Shown here in pieces: positions 9,742-17,790 of a stretch of DNA of 64,000 bases (its first letter is position 1; each line of letters starts with the position of its first letter). The translations under genes and the position numbers were made by a program. The stretch covers positions 372,001 through 436,000 of the forward strand of contig NZ_JBLWFS010000001.1 in assembly GCF_048323755.1 (NCBI RefSeq). Reading direction: 5' to 3'. Source of the stretch: Alkalihalobacterium sp048323755. GTDB taxonomy: Bacteria > Bacillota > Bacilli > Bacillales > Bacillaceae_F. The notes below the pieces were generated by a model, which worked only from the letters and a program-made list of their open reading frames with translations, had not been told where the DNA came from and did no database searches.

Positions 9742-9771
9742 TTGACGCCTATATAGAAGTTCTGATATAGT
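9742..9771 (+). promoter_or_regulatory. SigA-type promoter of the cold-shock gene
   Basis: TTGACG (9742-9747) and TATAGT (9766-9771) with an 18-base spacer. About 50 bases of leader follow, short for a cold-shock mRNA. Confidence 0.7.
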
Positions 9772-9824
9772 GAAACTGTGGAATATTTTCACAATGATTT
9801 AATTTACGAAGGGAATGTGAAAGC

Positions 9825-10022
9825 ATGCAAGGAAAAGTAAAATGGTTTAATGCAGAAAAAGGTTTTGGATTTATCGAGCGTGAAGATGGAGACGACGTAT
9901 TCGTACACTTCTCAGCTATCAATACTGATGGATTTAAATCTCTTGACGAAGGTCAAGCAGTAGAATTTGAAATCGTTGAAGGTGCTCGCGGACCTCAAGC
10001 TGCAAACGTAACAAAGCTGTAA
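9825..10022 (+). CDS. Cold-shock protein, CspA/CspB family
   Basis: A complete 65-residue cold-shock domain. RNP1 (KGFGFIE, residues 13-19) and RNP2 (VFVHF, 26-30) are both intact, so it should bind single-stranded RNA and DNA as a chaperone. The start is preceded by GAAGGGA. It has its own promoter and terminator, so it is a single-gene unit. B. subtilis has several near-identical paralogues (CspB, CspC, CspD), so I give no symbol. Its position directly upstream of hpf differs from B. subtilis. Confidence 0.95.
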   Translation: MQGKVKWFNAEKGFGFIEREDGDDVFVHFSAINTDGFKSLDEGQAVEFEIVEGARGPQAANVTKL

Positions 10023-10084
10023 TTCACATCCCAGGTTGGAAATGAATTTTTAGCTTTATGCATCATATACAACGAAATGAGCAG

Positions 10085-10115
10085 ACCTGTTCCTTTTTGT
10101 GAGGAGCAGGTTTTT
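10085..10115 (+). terminator. Terminator of the cold-shock gene
   Basis: ACCTGTTCC pairs with GGAGCAGGT, followed by five Ts. Confidence 0.8.
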
Positions 10116-10374
10116 ATATGGAAATTTTCGGCCTCGCCTATGGGTCAGTTCATTTTTAATTTTTAGAGATGTCTTTAGTTTTGAATGGCCAGGTGACTAA
10201 AATAGGAGTTCGTAAAGTGCAATCTTCTTTGAATAGATTTTCCGATGTTATATATGCTTTTAACTTTACATCATTTTTACAAAGGTTCGAATTGTGTTCA
10301 TACGGTTTTTGTCCCTTCACTCGAGAAGGATTTTTCAACATTTTTTGACACGATTCTGCCATAAAATAAATGAA

Positions 10375-10416
10375 GGTTATGAAGGATTAATAAAGGGGTA
10401 TATAGAATATTATAAT
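10375..10416 (+). promoter_or_regulatory. Candidate sigma-B promoter and overlapping -10 box upstream of hpf
   Basis: GGTTAT (10375-10380) and GGGTAT (10396-10401), 15-base spacer, resemble the sigma-B consensus. A perfect TATAAT at 10411-10416 could be a separate SigA -10 but lacks a good -35. hpf (yvyD) of B. subtilis is known to be induced by sigma-B and sigma-H, which fits. Confidence 0.5.
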
Positions 10417-10440
10417 ACATAGGAAAGGAGGAGTTTCACT

Positions 10441-10989
10441 GTGAACTTTAACATTCGTGGCGAAAACCTAGAGGTAACTCCAGCATTAAGAAGTTATGTA
10501 GAGAAAAAGGTAAGTAAAATTGAGAGGTACTTTGATTCAACCCCTCTTTCTGAGGTGCATGTGAAACTGCAAGTAATGAATAACGAAAATATTATTGAGG
10601 TTACGATCCCAATGCCGCAATTATTACTGCGTGCTGAAGAGAAGCATGCGGATATGTATGCAGGGATTGATCTTGTAGTCGAAAAGCTAGAGCGTCAAAT
10701 CCGTAAGCACAAGACTAAAGTTAATCGTAAGTTCCGTCAAGACGGTACCCTTAAATATATGTTCAAAAATGATATCGAGCCTTCCATTGAGGAAGACATT
10801 GATAGTGAAGATATTGATATCGTTCGTACAAAGCGTTTCACTTTCAAACCGATGGATGCTGAGGAAGCTGTTCTACAAATGGACATGCTTGGTCACAGCT
10901 TCTTCGTCTTCAACAATTCCGTAAATGGAGAAACAAATGTAGTATATCGTCGTAAAGACGGGCGCTACGGCTTAATTGAGCCTGAGTGA
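10441..10989 (+). CDS. hpf: Ribosome hibernation promoting factor, long form
   Basis: A 182-residue protein with two parts: the S30AE/YfiA domain (residues 1-~100, NIRGENLEVTPALRSYVEKKV) that blocks the decoding centre, and the C-terminal dimerisation domain (~125-180, VVYRRKDGRYGLIEP). Long HPF dimerises 70S ribosomes into inactive 100S particles in stationary phase or stress. The GTG start is well placed behind AAGGAGG. A candidate sigma-B promoter lies upstream and a terminator follows. It precedes secA as in B. subtilis. Confidence 0.95.
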   Translation: MNFNIRGENLEVTPALRSYVEKKVSKIERYFDSTPLSEVHVKLQVMNNENIIEVTIPMPQLLLRAEEKHADMYAGIDLVVEKLERQIRKHKTKVNRKFRQDGTLKYMFKNDIEPSIEEDIDSEDIDIVRTKRFTFKPMDAEEAVLQMDMLGHSFFVFNNSVNGETNVVYRRKDGRYGLIEPE

Positions 10990-11002
10990 TCGTAAAATAG
11001 AG

Positions 11003-11037
11003 AAGAGTGCAGCTGAATTTTCAGTTGTGCTCTTTTT
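11003..11037 (+). terminator. Terminator of hpf
   Basis: AAGAGTGCAGCTGAA pairs with TTCAGTTGTGCTCTT, followed by TTTTTG. Confidence 0.8.
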
Positions 11038-11199
11038 GTTTTTGGGGCGAAGAATGTCAGGCATCAATTGTGTGGAAGTTTCATGATCAGTAGGGATGGT
11101 ATAGCGTAATGGCAGTTATGATTGGGCAAGATAATCTTGATGGATGAAAGCAACGGACGTTATGTAAGATGGAAATGGAAATGAAGATAAGATGGAAAT

Positions 11200-11389
11200 T
11201 AGGGACTCGAGGGGCCCTTATTTCTGTAAAAAGTGCACCTTCTGAGCTCATAGGGCACTCAGAGGCCTTTATTTATTGTTTTTGACCCTGTTTGTGGTCG
11301 ATTTTAAGCAAATAAGGGCATCTGAGTGCCCTTATCACTTCAAGGCAGTGATTTTCTCTAAAATAAGGGCTTGTGAGTGCCGCTTAATG
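11200..11389. repeat. Four-unit array of AATAAGGGC...GAGTGCC motif, array A
   Basis: Four copies of a ~24-base motif. Two are in reverse orientation (11200-11223, 11252-11275) and two in forward orientation (11310-11335, 11361-11389). The clearest forward unit reads AATAAGGGCATCTGAGTGCC. The reverse and forward arms could pair. The same reverse-reverse-forward-forward layout recurs at 47561-47745. No ORF covers it. Confidence 0.75.
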
Positions 11390-11394
11390 AATGA

Positions 11395-11442
11395 GGTAGC
11401 AGGCACCTTTACATCTTTAGAGTGGTAAAGGTGCCTGCTACC
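11395..11442. repeat. Dispersed GGCACCTTT hairpin, copy 2
   Basis: GGTAGCAGGCACCTTTA pairs perfectly with TAAAGGTGCCTGCTACC around a 14-base loop. It abuts array A. No T run follows. Confidence 0.85.
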
Positions 11443-11543
11443 ATAAATGCCATACCGCGCGAACTGCCATCATACAGAGAAAATTAAAGGGTTTCTTTTG
11501 CCGGGTAGCGAAGTAGTGGGAACTGTGGAAAAAAGGTGTTACC

Positions 11544-11572
11544 TTGTAAGTCAAGGTGTAAACTGATAAAAT
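11544..11572 (+). promoter_or_regulatory. Candidate SigA promoter of secA
   Basis: TTGTAA (11544-11549) and TAAAAT (11567-11572), 17-base spacer, about 90 bases upstream of secA. Confidence 0.55.
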
Positions 11573-11660
11573 TGAATTTAAGTGTGTAGAGTTGGTCTTA
11601 GAGGATGCAACTATCCTTTGCCATTCGTTGAAATGAGAGGAAGAGAGGACGAGAATTTCT

Positions 11661-14183
11661 ATGATGGGATTATTGAAAAAAGTCATTGGTGATCCGAGTC
11701 AACGCCAGCTGAAAAAATATGAGAAAATCGTTGATGCAATTGAAGCGTTAGCTGATGATACAAAGAAACTTTCGGATGATGGGTTACGTGCGAAAACAGA
11801 AGAATTCAAAAATCGTTACAATAATGGGGAAACTTTAGATAAACTACTGCCGGAAGCGTATGCGGTCATTCGCGAAGCATCTGAACGTGTCTTAAAAATG
11901 CGACCGTTCCGAGTGCAGCTTTTAGGTGCGATCGTTTTACATAATGGAAACATTGCGGAGATGAAAACGGGGGAAGGTAAAACACTCGTTGGAACCCTGC
12001 CCGTTTATTTAAATGCGCTTACTGGAAAAGGCGTTCACGTTGTTACTGTCAACGAATACTTAGCTCGTCGTGACTGCGAAATTATGAAAGAGTTGTATGA
12101 GTTTTTAGGACTAACGGTTGGCTTAAACGTAAGTGGACTTTCAAAAGAAGAAAAGCAAGAAGCGTATGCTGCGGATATCACATATGGTACGAACAATGAG
12201 TACGGATTTGACTACCTTCGTGATAACATGGTGCTTTATAAAAACCAAATGGTGCAGCGTCCGCTTTATTTTGCTGTAATTGATGAGGTCGACTCAATTT
12301 TAATTGATGAAGCGAGAACCCCGCTCATTATTTCCGGTTCGGTTGAGCGATCGACCAATCTATATACTCAAGCCAATGCATTTGTACGCTCTCTTCGCAA
12401 TGAAGATGATTATACAGTGGATGAAAAGACAAAAACGGTTCTTTTAACCGAAGAAGGGGTCAATAAAGCGGAAAAAGGCTTTAATATTGATAACTTATTT
12501 GACCAAAAATATGTGTCGCTAAATCATCACATTAATCAAGCGTTAAAAGCGCATGTCGTCATGCACCGTGATACGGACTATGTAGTTGATGAAGGTGAAA
12601 TCGTTATTGTCGACCAGTTTACGGGACGTCTAATGAAAGGTCGTCGTTATAGTGATGGGCTTCACCAAGCGATTGAAGCGAAGGAAGGTCTTGAAATCCA
12701 ACGTGAAAGTATGACGCTTGCTTCAACAACATTCCAGAACTATTTCCGTCGTTATGGAAAGCTTGCAGGGATGACGGGTACTGCGAAAACGGAAGAAGAA
12801 GAGTTCCAGCAAGTATATGGTATGGACGTTATGAGCATTCCGACGAATAAGCCGATTGCCAGAGATGATCGTCCAGATTTAATTTATAAAACGATGCCAG
12901 CGAAGTTCAATGCGGTTGTTAATGAAATTGAAGAACTTCATAAAAAAGGTCAGCCGGTCCTTGTTGGTACGGTAAGTGTTGAAACGTCTGAGCTTGTCTC
13001 GAAACTTTTAAAGAAAAAGAAAGTTCCTCACCACGTGTTAAATGCGAAAAATCACTTCAGTGAAGCTGAAATCATTGAAAATGCTGGGCAAAAAGGTGCA
13101 GTGACGATTGCGACAAACATGGCTGGTCGTGGTACGGACATCAAGCTTGGTGATGGCGTGAAAGATCTCGGTGGTTTATTTGTCCTCGGTACAGAGCGTC
13201 ATGAGTCCCGTCGTATTGATAATCAGTTGCGTGGACGTTCTGGTCGTCAAGGTGACCCGGGTACATCTCAATTTTACTTATCGATGGAAGATGAGTTAAT
13301 GCGTCGTTTCGGTTCGGATAACATGAAGACGATGATGGACCGTTTAGGCTTAGAAGAGGATCAACCGATTGAAAGTAAACTCGTAAGCCGTGCAGTTGAA
13401 CAAGCTCAGAAGCGAGTCGAGGGAAACAACTTCGATGCGCGTAAACAAATTTTACAATACGATGATGTCATGCGTGAGCAACGTGAAATTATTTATAAGC
13501 AGCGTATGGAAGTGATGGAGTCTGACAACCTGCGTGATATCGTTCAGAAGATGATTGAGTCCGTTGTGAAGCGTAATGTTGCGTTGCACACACCTGAATC
13601 GGAAGTTCCTGAGGATTGGGATTTAACAGCGGTTGAAAACTTCATTAAGATGATGTTGTTACCAGAAGGCGAAGTTACAGAAAAAGACTTGAAAGGTCTT
13701 GACCCAGAAGAAATGGAAGAGCTGATTTTAGAAAAAGTAAAAGCAGCTTATGATGAAAAAGAATCGCAATTTACGAGTGAGCATATGCGTGAGTTTGAAA
13801 AAGTAATTATGCTTCGTTCGGTTGACCGCAAGTGGATGCATCACATCGACCAAATGGATCAATTGCGTCAAGGAATTCATTTACGTGCTTACGGGCAAAA
13901 TGATCCGCTGCGTGAGTACAAATTTGAAGGCTTTGAAATGTTTGAGCAAATGGTTGCTTCGATTGAAGATGAAGTCGCCATGTATATCATGAAAGCACAA
14001 GTCGAGCAAAACCTAGAGCGTAAAGAAGTGGCTGAAGGAAAAGCGGTTCATATGAGTGCGGCAGCTGGTGAAGGAAGCAAAGAGAAGAAGATGCCAGTTC
14101 GTAATAATAATACAGTGGGTCGTAATGACGCTTGCCCGTGTGGAAGTGGAAAGAAATATAAGCAGTGCTGCGGTAGATTGTAA
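11661..14183 (+). CDS. secA: Preprotein translocase ATPase SecA
   Basis: An 840-residue SecA, the motor that drives unfolded preproteins through SecYEG. Visible motifs are the Walker A MKTGEGKT (~100-107), the DEVDSILIDEART Walker B/DEAD-like motif, the helicase II segment NMAGRGTDIKLG and QLRGRSGRQGDPG. The C-terminal SEC-C zinc site is CPCGSGKKYKQCC, which binds SecB-like partners or ribosomes. Length matches the family. The ATG at 11661 is preceded by GAGAGG at a longish spacing; ATG 11664 is an alternative. prfB follows, as in B. subtilis. Confidence 0.97.
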   Translation: MMGLLKKVIGDPSQRQLKKYEKIVDAIEALADDTKKLSDDGLRAKTEEFKNRYNNGETLDKLLPEAYAVIREASERVLKMRPFRVQLLGAIVLHNGNIAEMKTGEGKTLVGTLPVYLNALTGKGVHVVTVNEYLARRDCEIMKELYEFLGLTVGLNVSGLSKEEKQEAYAADITYGTNNEYGFDYLRDNMVLYKNQMVQRPLYFAVIDEVDSILIDEARTPLIISGSVERSTNLYTQANAFVRSLRNEDDYTVDEKTKTVLLTEEGVNKAEKGFNIDNLFDQKYVSLNHHINQALKAHVVMHRDTDYVVDEGEIVIVDQFTGRLMKGRRYSDGLHQAIEAKEGLEIQRESMTLASTTFQNYFRRYGKLAGMTGTAKTEEEEFQQVYGMDVMSIPTNKPIARDDRPDLIYKTMPAKFNAVVNEIEELHKKGQPVLVGTVSVETSELVSKLLKKKKVPHHVLNAKNHFSEAEIIENAGQKGAVTIATNMAGRGTDIKLGDGVKDLGGLFVLGTERHESRRIDNQLRGRSGRQGDPGTSQFYLSMEDELMRRFGSDNMKTMMDRLGLEEDQPIESKLVSRAVEQAQKRVEGNNFDARKQILQYDDVMREQREIIYKQRMEVMESDNLRDIVQKMIESVVKRNVALHTPESEVPEDWDLTAVENFIKMMLLPEGEVTEKDLKGLDPEEMEELILEKVKAAYDEKESQFTSEHMREFEKVIMLRSVDRKWMHHIDQMDQLRQGIHLRAYGQNDPLREYKFEGFEMFEQMVASIEDEVAMYIMKAQVEQNLERKEVAEGKAVHMSAAAGEGSKEKKMPVRNNNTVGRNDACPCGSGKKYKQCCGRL

Positions 14184-14191
14184 GTGATTTC

Positions 14192-14223
14192 GGAGCAGAT
14201 GCGCTTGTTGCATCTGCTCCTTT
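14192..14223 (+). terminator. Terminator between secA and prfB
   Basis: Perfect 11-base stem GGAGCAGATGC / GCATCTGCTCC, followed by TTT. Confidence 0.78.
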
Positions 14224-14293
14224 GCACTCAATTTTTGCAGGCGTTTGGCATATATTAAAAAGGTGTTCAATTACTTAATGAGGTGAAGGATCG

Positions 14294-15392
14294 ATGGATT
14301 TAACAGAAGTGAAGCAAGAATTGTCAACAATGGCTAAGAGATTAGCGGACTTTAGGGGGTCTCTTTGACTTAGAAGCAAAAGAGACTCGAATGAGCGAAT
14401 TGGATGAGCGCATGGCTGAGCCGGAGTTTTGGAATGATCAAGATACGGCGCAGCAAATCATCAATGAATCGAATGCATTAAAAGAAATGGTTGTGACGTA
14501 TAAAGAGTTGCAAGAAAAATACGATGATCTTGAAGTGACGTATGAGCTTGCGAAAGAAGAAGGCGACGACTCATTTATGGATGAGTTGGATGAAGGTGTT
14601 ACGAGTTTAGCGAAGGAGTTAAATGAATACGAACTTCAATTATTATTAAGCGAGCCATATGATAAAAATAATGCGATTTTAGAATTACATCCTGGGGCAG
14701 GTGGAACCGAGTCTCAAGACTGGGCTTCAATGTTGCTACGTATGTACACGCGTTGGGCGGAGAAAAAAGGGTTCAAAGTTGAAACGCTCGATTACTTACC
14801 TGGGGACGAAGCGGGAGTCAAAAGTGTTACGCTTCTCATTAAAGGGCATAATGCGTATGGCTACTTAAAGGCGGAAAAAGGCGTTCATCGTCTTGTACGT
14901 ATTTCGCCATTTGATTCATCAGGTAGACGACATACGTCATTCGTTTCGTGTGAAATCATGCCAGAGCTGGATGATAATGTAGAAATCGATGTGTCACCAG
15001 AAGAGTTGAAGGTCGATACGTATCGTGCAAGTGGTGCCGGTGGTCAGCATATTAATACGACCGATTCAGCCGTACGTATTACACACGTGCCGACGAATAC
15101 GGTAGTGACATGTCAAACGGAACGATCACAAATTAAAAACCGTGAGCGTGCAATGAAGATGCTGATGGCGAAGCTCTATCAATTAAAAATCGAAGAGCAA
15201 CAAGCTGAACTTGCAGAAATCCGTGGCGAACAAAAGGATATTGGCTGGGGTAGCCAAATTCGTTCCTACGTGTTCCACCCATACAGCTTAGTGAAAGACC
15301 ACCGTACGAATTTCGAAATTGGAAACACAAACGCCGTCATGGACGGCGAACTCGACGGCTTCATCGACGCTTACCTGCGCTCGATGATGTAA
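14294..15392 (+). CDS. prfB: Peptide chain release factor 2, programmed +1 frameshift
   Basis: RF2 recognises UGA and UAA stops. The gene is in two frames: 24 codons from ATG 14294 end at CTT-TGA (TGA 14366-14368). Skipping the first T at 14366 gives GAC (14367) and continues to 15392, 365 residues in all. The internal Shine-Dalgarno-like AGGGGG (14354-14359) just before CTT TGA C is the classic stimulator. The RF2 anticodon-like SPF (in ISPFDSSGRR) and the catalytic GGQ (~249-251) are both present. Frameshifting makes RF2 autoregulate: when RF2 is scarce the ribosome slips. The start has AGGTGAAGG upstream. This is a real gene, not a pseudogene. Confidence 0.97.
14354..14369 (+). promoter_or_regulatory. 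prfB +1 programmed frameshift site
   Basis: AGGGGG (14354-14359), then TCT, then CTT TGA C. The slippery CTT codon (14363-14365) precedes the in-frame TGA (14366-14368). Arrangement matches the conserved prfB site. Confidence 0.95.
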
Positions 15393-15420
15393 ATGATTAT
15401 TTTTGGTTCCATTTATTTAT

Positions 15421-15468
15421 GGTACCTGGCACCTTTAGCCCGCTAAAGGTGCCAGGTACCATTTTTTT
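15421..15468 (+). repeat. Dispersed GGCACCTTT hairpin, copy 3, acting as prfB terminator
   Basis: GGTACCTGGCACCTTTAGC pairs with GCTAAAGGTGCCAGGTACC, then A and seven Ts. It meets the requirements of a Rho-independent terminator. Confidence 0.85.
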
Positions 15469-15669
15469 GTGCATTTGTCTTTTTATCTGTTTTCTTGTAG
15501 AAATAGGAAAAAACTTGTCGATTTACTTCGTTATTAATAGTAAAATGTGTATGAGTCTATAGGCTTATGAGTCAACAAGGTTTGATTTAAAAGAGAGTAA
15601 ATTATTGGGAATAGATAAATACACATCTATCAATCTTGATGGACGAACAGCAGTAGGGGGCAGAAGAGT

Positions 15670-16776
15670 ATGCGGTTAATTACATTAAATAGATGCCAAC
15701 CGGGAGTAAAATTAGGGAAGACTATTCGTCATGAAAATGGCAATATCCTGTTACGTCAAGGAACGGAACTAACTCCAAATTTATTAGCAAGTTTAAAAAA
15801 ATATAAAATTTTTACTATATACATAGAAGATGCCGAATCAGAAGGAATTGATGTCATTGAATCCATTCCTGAAGAGCTGCGTACGGAAGCGGTTCACGTC
15901 ATAACGGATGGTTTAAATGCTCTGGCGGACTGTAACGGAAAATCATCAGTTACACAAAATATGATTAAGACGGGCAGGGCGCTTCGGAGTTTCCAAAAGG
16001 TATTTAAAGAGATATTAAGTTGTTTATCAGAAAATCGAGTGGCTTTAAACTTACTGGCAACGACAAAGGTTCACGATCATTATTTGTATACTCACAGCGT
16101 CAATGTAGCCATTTATTCCTGTCAGTTAGCGATTGCAAATGGGATGCCAATCAAGAACATTGAAGAGATTGGTTTAGGTGCGTTGCTTCATGATGCAGGG
16201 AAAATGTATATCCCGCTCGAGGTGATTAATAAACCTGACAAACTAACAAAAGAAGAATATGACCAAGTGAAAGCGCATTGTGAATTAGGTTTTGATATTT
16301 TAAGGAAGGTACATGAAATTCCTATCCCTGTCTCGCATTGTGCACTGCAGCACCATGAAAGAATAGATGGTCGTGGCTATCCTCGAGGTTTGAAGGGGGA
16401 CGAAATTCATAAGTACGCTAAAATCATGAGTGTTGCCGATGTATTTGATGCGCTTACGAGTCACCGCGTCTACCGTCCAGCCATGTTGCCACACCGAGCG
16501 TTAGAAATCTTATATGCGGGATGTGGGACACAGTTTGATACCCACCAGGTGAAATTGTTTAAAGATGCAGTTGCCATTTACCCGCAAGGATTAACGGTTA
16601 CTTTAAATGATGGCCGCTCAGGCATTGTGTGTAATTATGATTTTAAATCAGCTGGACGGCCTGTTGTTCGAATTATTAGAGATGAAGAGCAGCAAAAAGT
16701 AACCCCATATGAAATAGACCTGTCTGCTAGAGCTAACCTCTGCCTTGAAGTGGTAGAAGCAGAAGCATTGCTCTAA
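15670..16776 (+). CDS. HD-GYP domain phosphodiesterase
   Basis: A 368-residue cytoplasmic protein. Residues ~130-300 form an HD-GYP domain with LLHDAGK (HD pair), HCALQHHERIDGRGYPRGL (the GYP motif) and SVADVFDALTSHRVYRP. These are the metal-ligand and c-di-GMP phosphodiesterase motifs. The N-terminal ~120 residues match the DUF3391-like region often before HD-GYP. Expected role is c-di-GMP or related dinucleotide hydrolysis. The start is preceded by AGTAGGGGG. It lies between prfB and an ECF operon, not in the B. subtilis order. Substrate is inferred from family. Confidence 0.9.
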   Translation: MRLITLNRCQPGVKLGKTIRHENGNILLRQGTELTPNLLASLKKYKIFTIYIEDAESEGIDVIESIPEELRTEAVHVITDGLNALADCNGKSSVTQNMIKTGRALRSFQKVFKEILSCLSENRVALNLLATTKVHDHYLYTHSVNVAIYSCQLAIANGMPIKNIEEIGLGALLHDAGKMYIPLEVINKPDKLTKEEYDQVKAHCELGFDILRKVHEIPIPVSHCALQHHERIDGRGYPRGLKGDEIHKYAKIMSVADVFDALTSHRVYRPAMLPHRALEILYAGCGTQFDTHQVKLFKDAVAIYPQGLTVTLNDGRSGIVCNYDFKSAGRPVVRIIRDEEQQKVTPYEIDLSARANLCLEVVEAEALL

Positions 16777-16789
16777 CGATTTCGAATTA

Positions 16790-16850
16790 CGGTGCCAGGC
16801 ACCTTCAACACTTTACTGTGATGAAGGTGCCTGGTACCGTTTTTTTTTTT
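16790..16850 (+). repeat. Dispersed GGCACCTT hairpin, copy 4, acting as terminator of the HD-GYP gene
   Basis: CGGTGCCAGGCACCTTCA pairs with TGAAGGTGCCTGGTACCG, then eleven Ts. Strong terminator for the gene upstream. Confidence 0.88.
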
Positions 16851-16856
16851 ATTTTT

Positions 16857-16888
16857 TGCAACCTTTTACGCTTGAGTTGGCACTATTG
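16857..16888 (+). promoter_or_regulatory. Possible ECF-type promoter of the sigma operon
   Basis: TGCAACC at 16857-16863 resembles the -35 element of some Bacillus ECF sigma promoters. A matching -10 is weak (GGCACT at 16 bases spacing). It lies about 85 bases before the sigma gene, so autoregulation is plausible but unproved. Confidence 0.35.
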
Positions 16889-16943
16889 TATAGATACGCT
16901 TAGAGAATGTAGTTGGAACGATGCTGGAAATGGGAGAGGTCAA

Positions 16944-17489
16944 ATGGACGAATTAGTGCGGCGTTTGAAGAATAAGGAGGAGGAAGGGCTGCGTGAGCTC
17001 ATGCGGTTGTATGGGGATTACTTTTTTAGGGTGGCGCTTCTGTTACTGAAAGATCGCTATGAAGCAGAAGAGGTCGTGCAAGATCTATTTGTAACGGCCT
17101 ATGAAAAAGTCGACACGCTGCTAGATGCCAATAAATTAAAAAGTTGGATGACTTCGATTACGATTAATCTTTGTCGCCGGCGACTGAGAAAATGGAGCTT
17201 TCGCCATATTTTCCTGCGAAAGCGAGACGAAGAGGACATTGATGCCATCGATTTCACATCAGCAGAGGACATTGTCATTCAGGTCGAAGGAGATGAAGAG
17301 TTAGTTGGCCACTTACAAACGCTCGACTACCAATATCGGGAAGTGCTAACGCTCTACTATTATTCAAGTTACTCAGTGTCCGAGATTAGCGAATTGCTTG
17401 ATATGAAAGAAAACACAGTGAAAAGCAATCTGTTTCGTGGAAGAAAGCTATTAAAAGAACGGTTGGAGCGTGAACGGTATGAACGATAA
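16944..17489 (+). CDS. ECF-type RNA polymerase sigma factor
   Basis: A 181-residue sigma-70 family factor with region 2 (EAEEVVQDLFVTAYEKVD, NKLKSWMTSITINLCRRRLRK) and region 4 (LQTLDYQYREVLTLYYY, SISELLDMKENTVKSNLFRGRK type helix-turn-helix). ATG 16944 was chosen because GGGAGAGG lies upstream; the longer frame to 16818 runs back into the repeat hairpin. It overlaps the next small gene and heads a three-gene operon. No paralogue with this arrangement is known to me in B. subtilis. The inducing signal is unknown. Confidence 0.9.
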   Translation: MDELVRRLKNKEEEGLRELMRLYGDYFFRVALLLLKDRYEAEEVVQDLFVTAYEKVDTLLDANKLKSWMTSITINLCRRRLRKWSFRHIFLRKRDEEDIDAIDFTSAEDIVIQVEGDEELVGHLQTLDYQYREVLTLYYYSSYSVSEISELLDMKENTVKSNLFRGRKLLKERLERERYER

Positions 17490-17790
17490 TCGTCAACATA
17501 TAAAACAAAAGTTGCAACAACAATTAGAAGAACACAACTTTCAAAAAACAGAAGCTGTCCTCAAACGAACCCACCCGAAAACGTGGAATGAGCGACTAAA
17601 CAGATGGCTTAATAACGAAGTCGACATTCCGTTATTACCTGTTTCAGCAACGGTCTGTGCTCTACTATTAGTCATAACGCTACCCTTCGTTTCTCTTAAG
17701 GAAGATACCGAAATTAAGGGGGAGCTAGTTGATATGAAAGGAAGCATCTACTGGAGTGAAATGATCGAGGAGAGGTTGGGAGAAAAATGA
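17479..17790 (+). CDS. Small single-pass membrane protein, putative anti-sigma factor
   Basis: A 103-residue protein: a basic cytoplasmic N-terminus (~1-52), one membrane helix (~57-77, VSATVCALLLVITLPFVSL) and a short outer tail. It overlaps the sigma gene by 11 bases and overlaps the next gene at ATGA. This topology and position are typical of anti-sigma factors, but no anti-sigma motif (such as a zinc HxxxCxxC) is visible. An alternative GTG start lies at 17470; ATG 17479 fits the GGAG site better. Confidence 0.75.
   Translation: MNDNRQHIKQKLQQQLEEHNFQKTEAVLKRTHPKTWNERLNRWLNNEVDIPLLPVSATVCALLLVITLPFVSLKEDTEIKGELVDMKGSIYWSEMIEERLGEK

Noticed and set aside
10156..10362. 68-residue minus-strand open frame upstream of hpf
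   Set aside because: No ribosome site or domain; it lies in the hpf control region.
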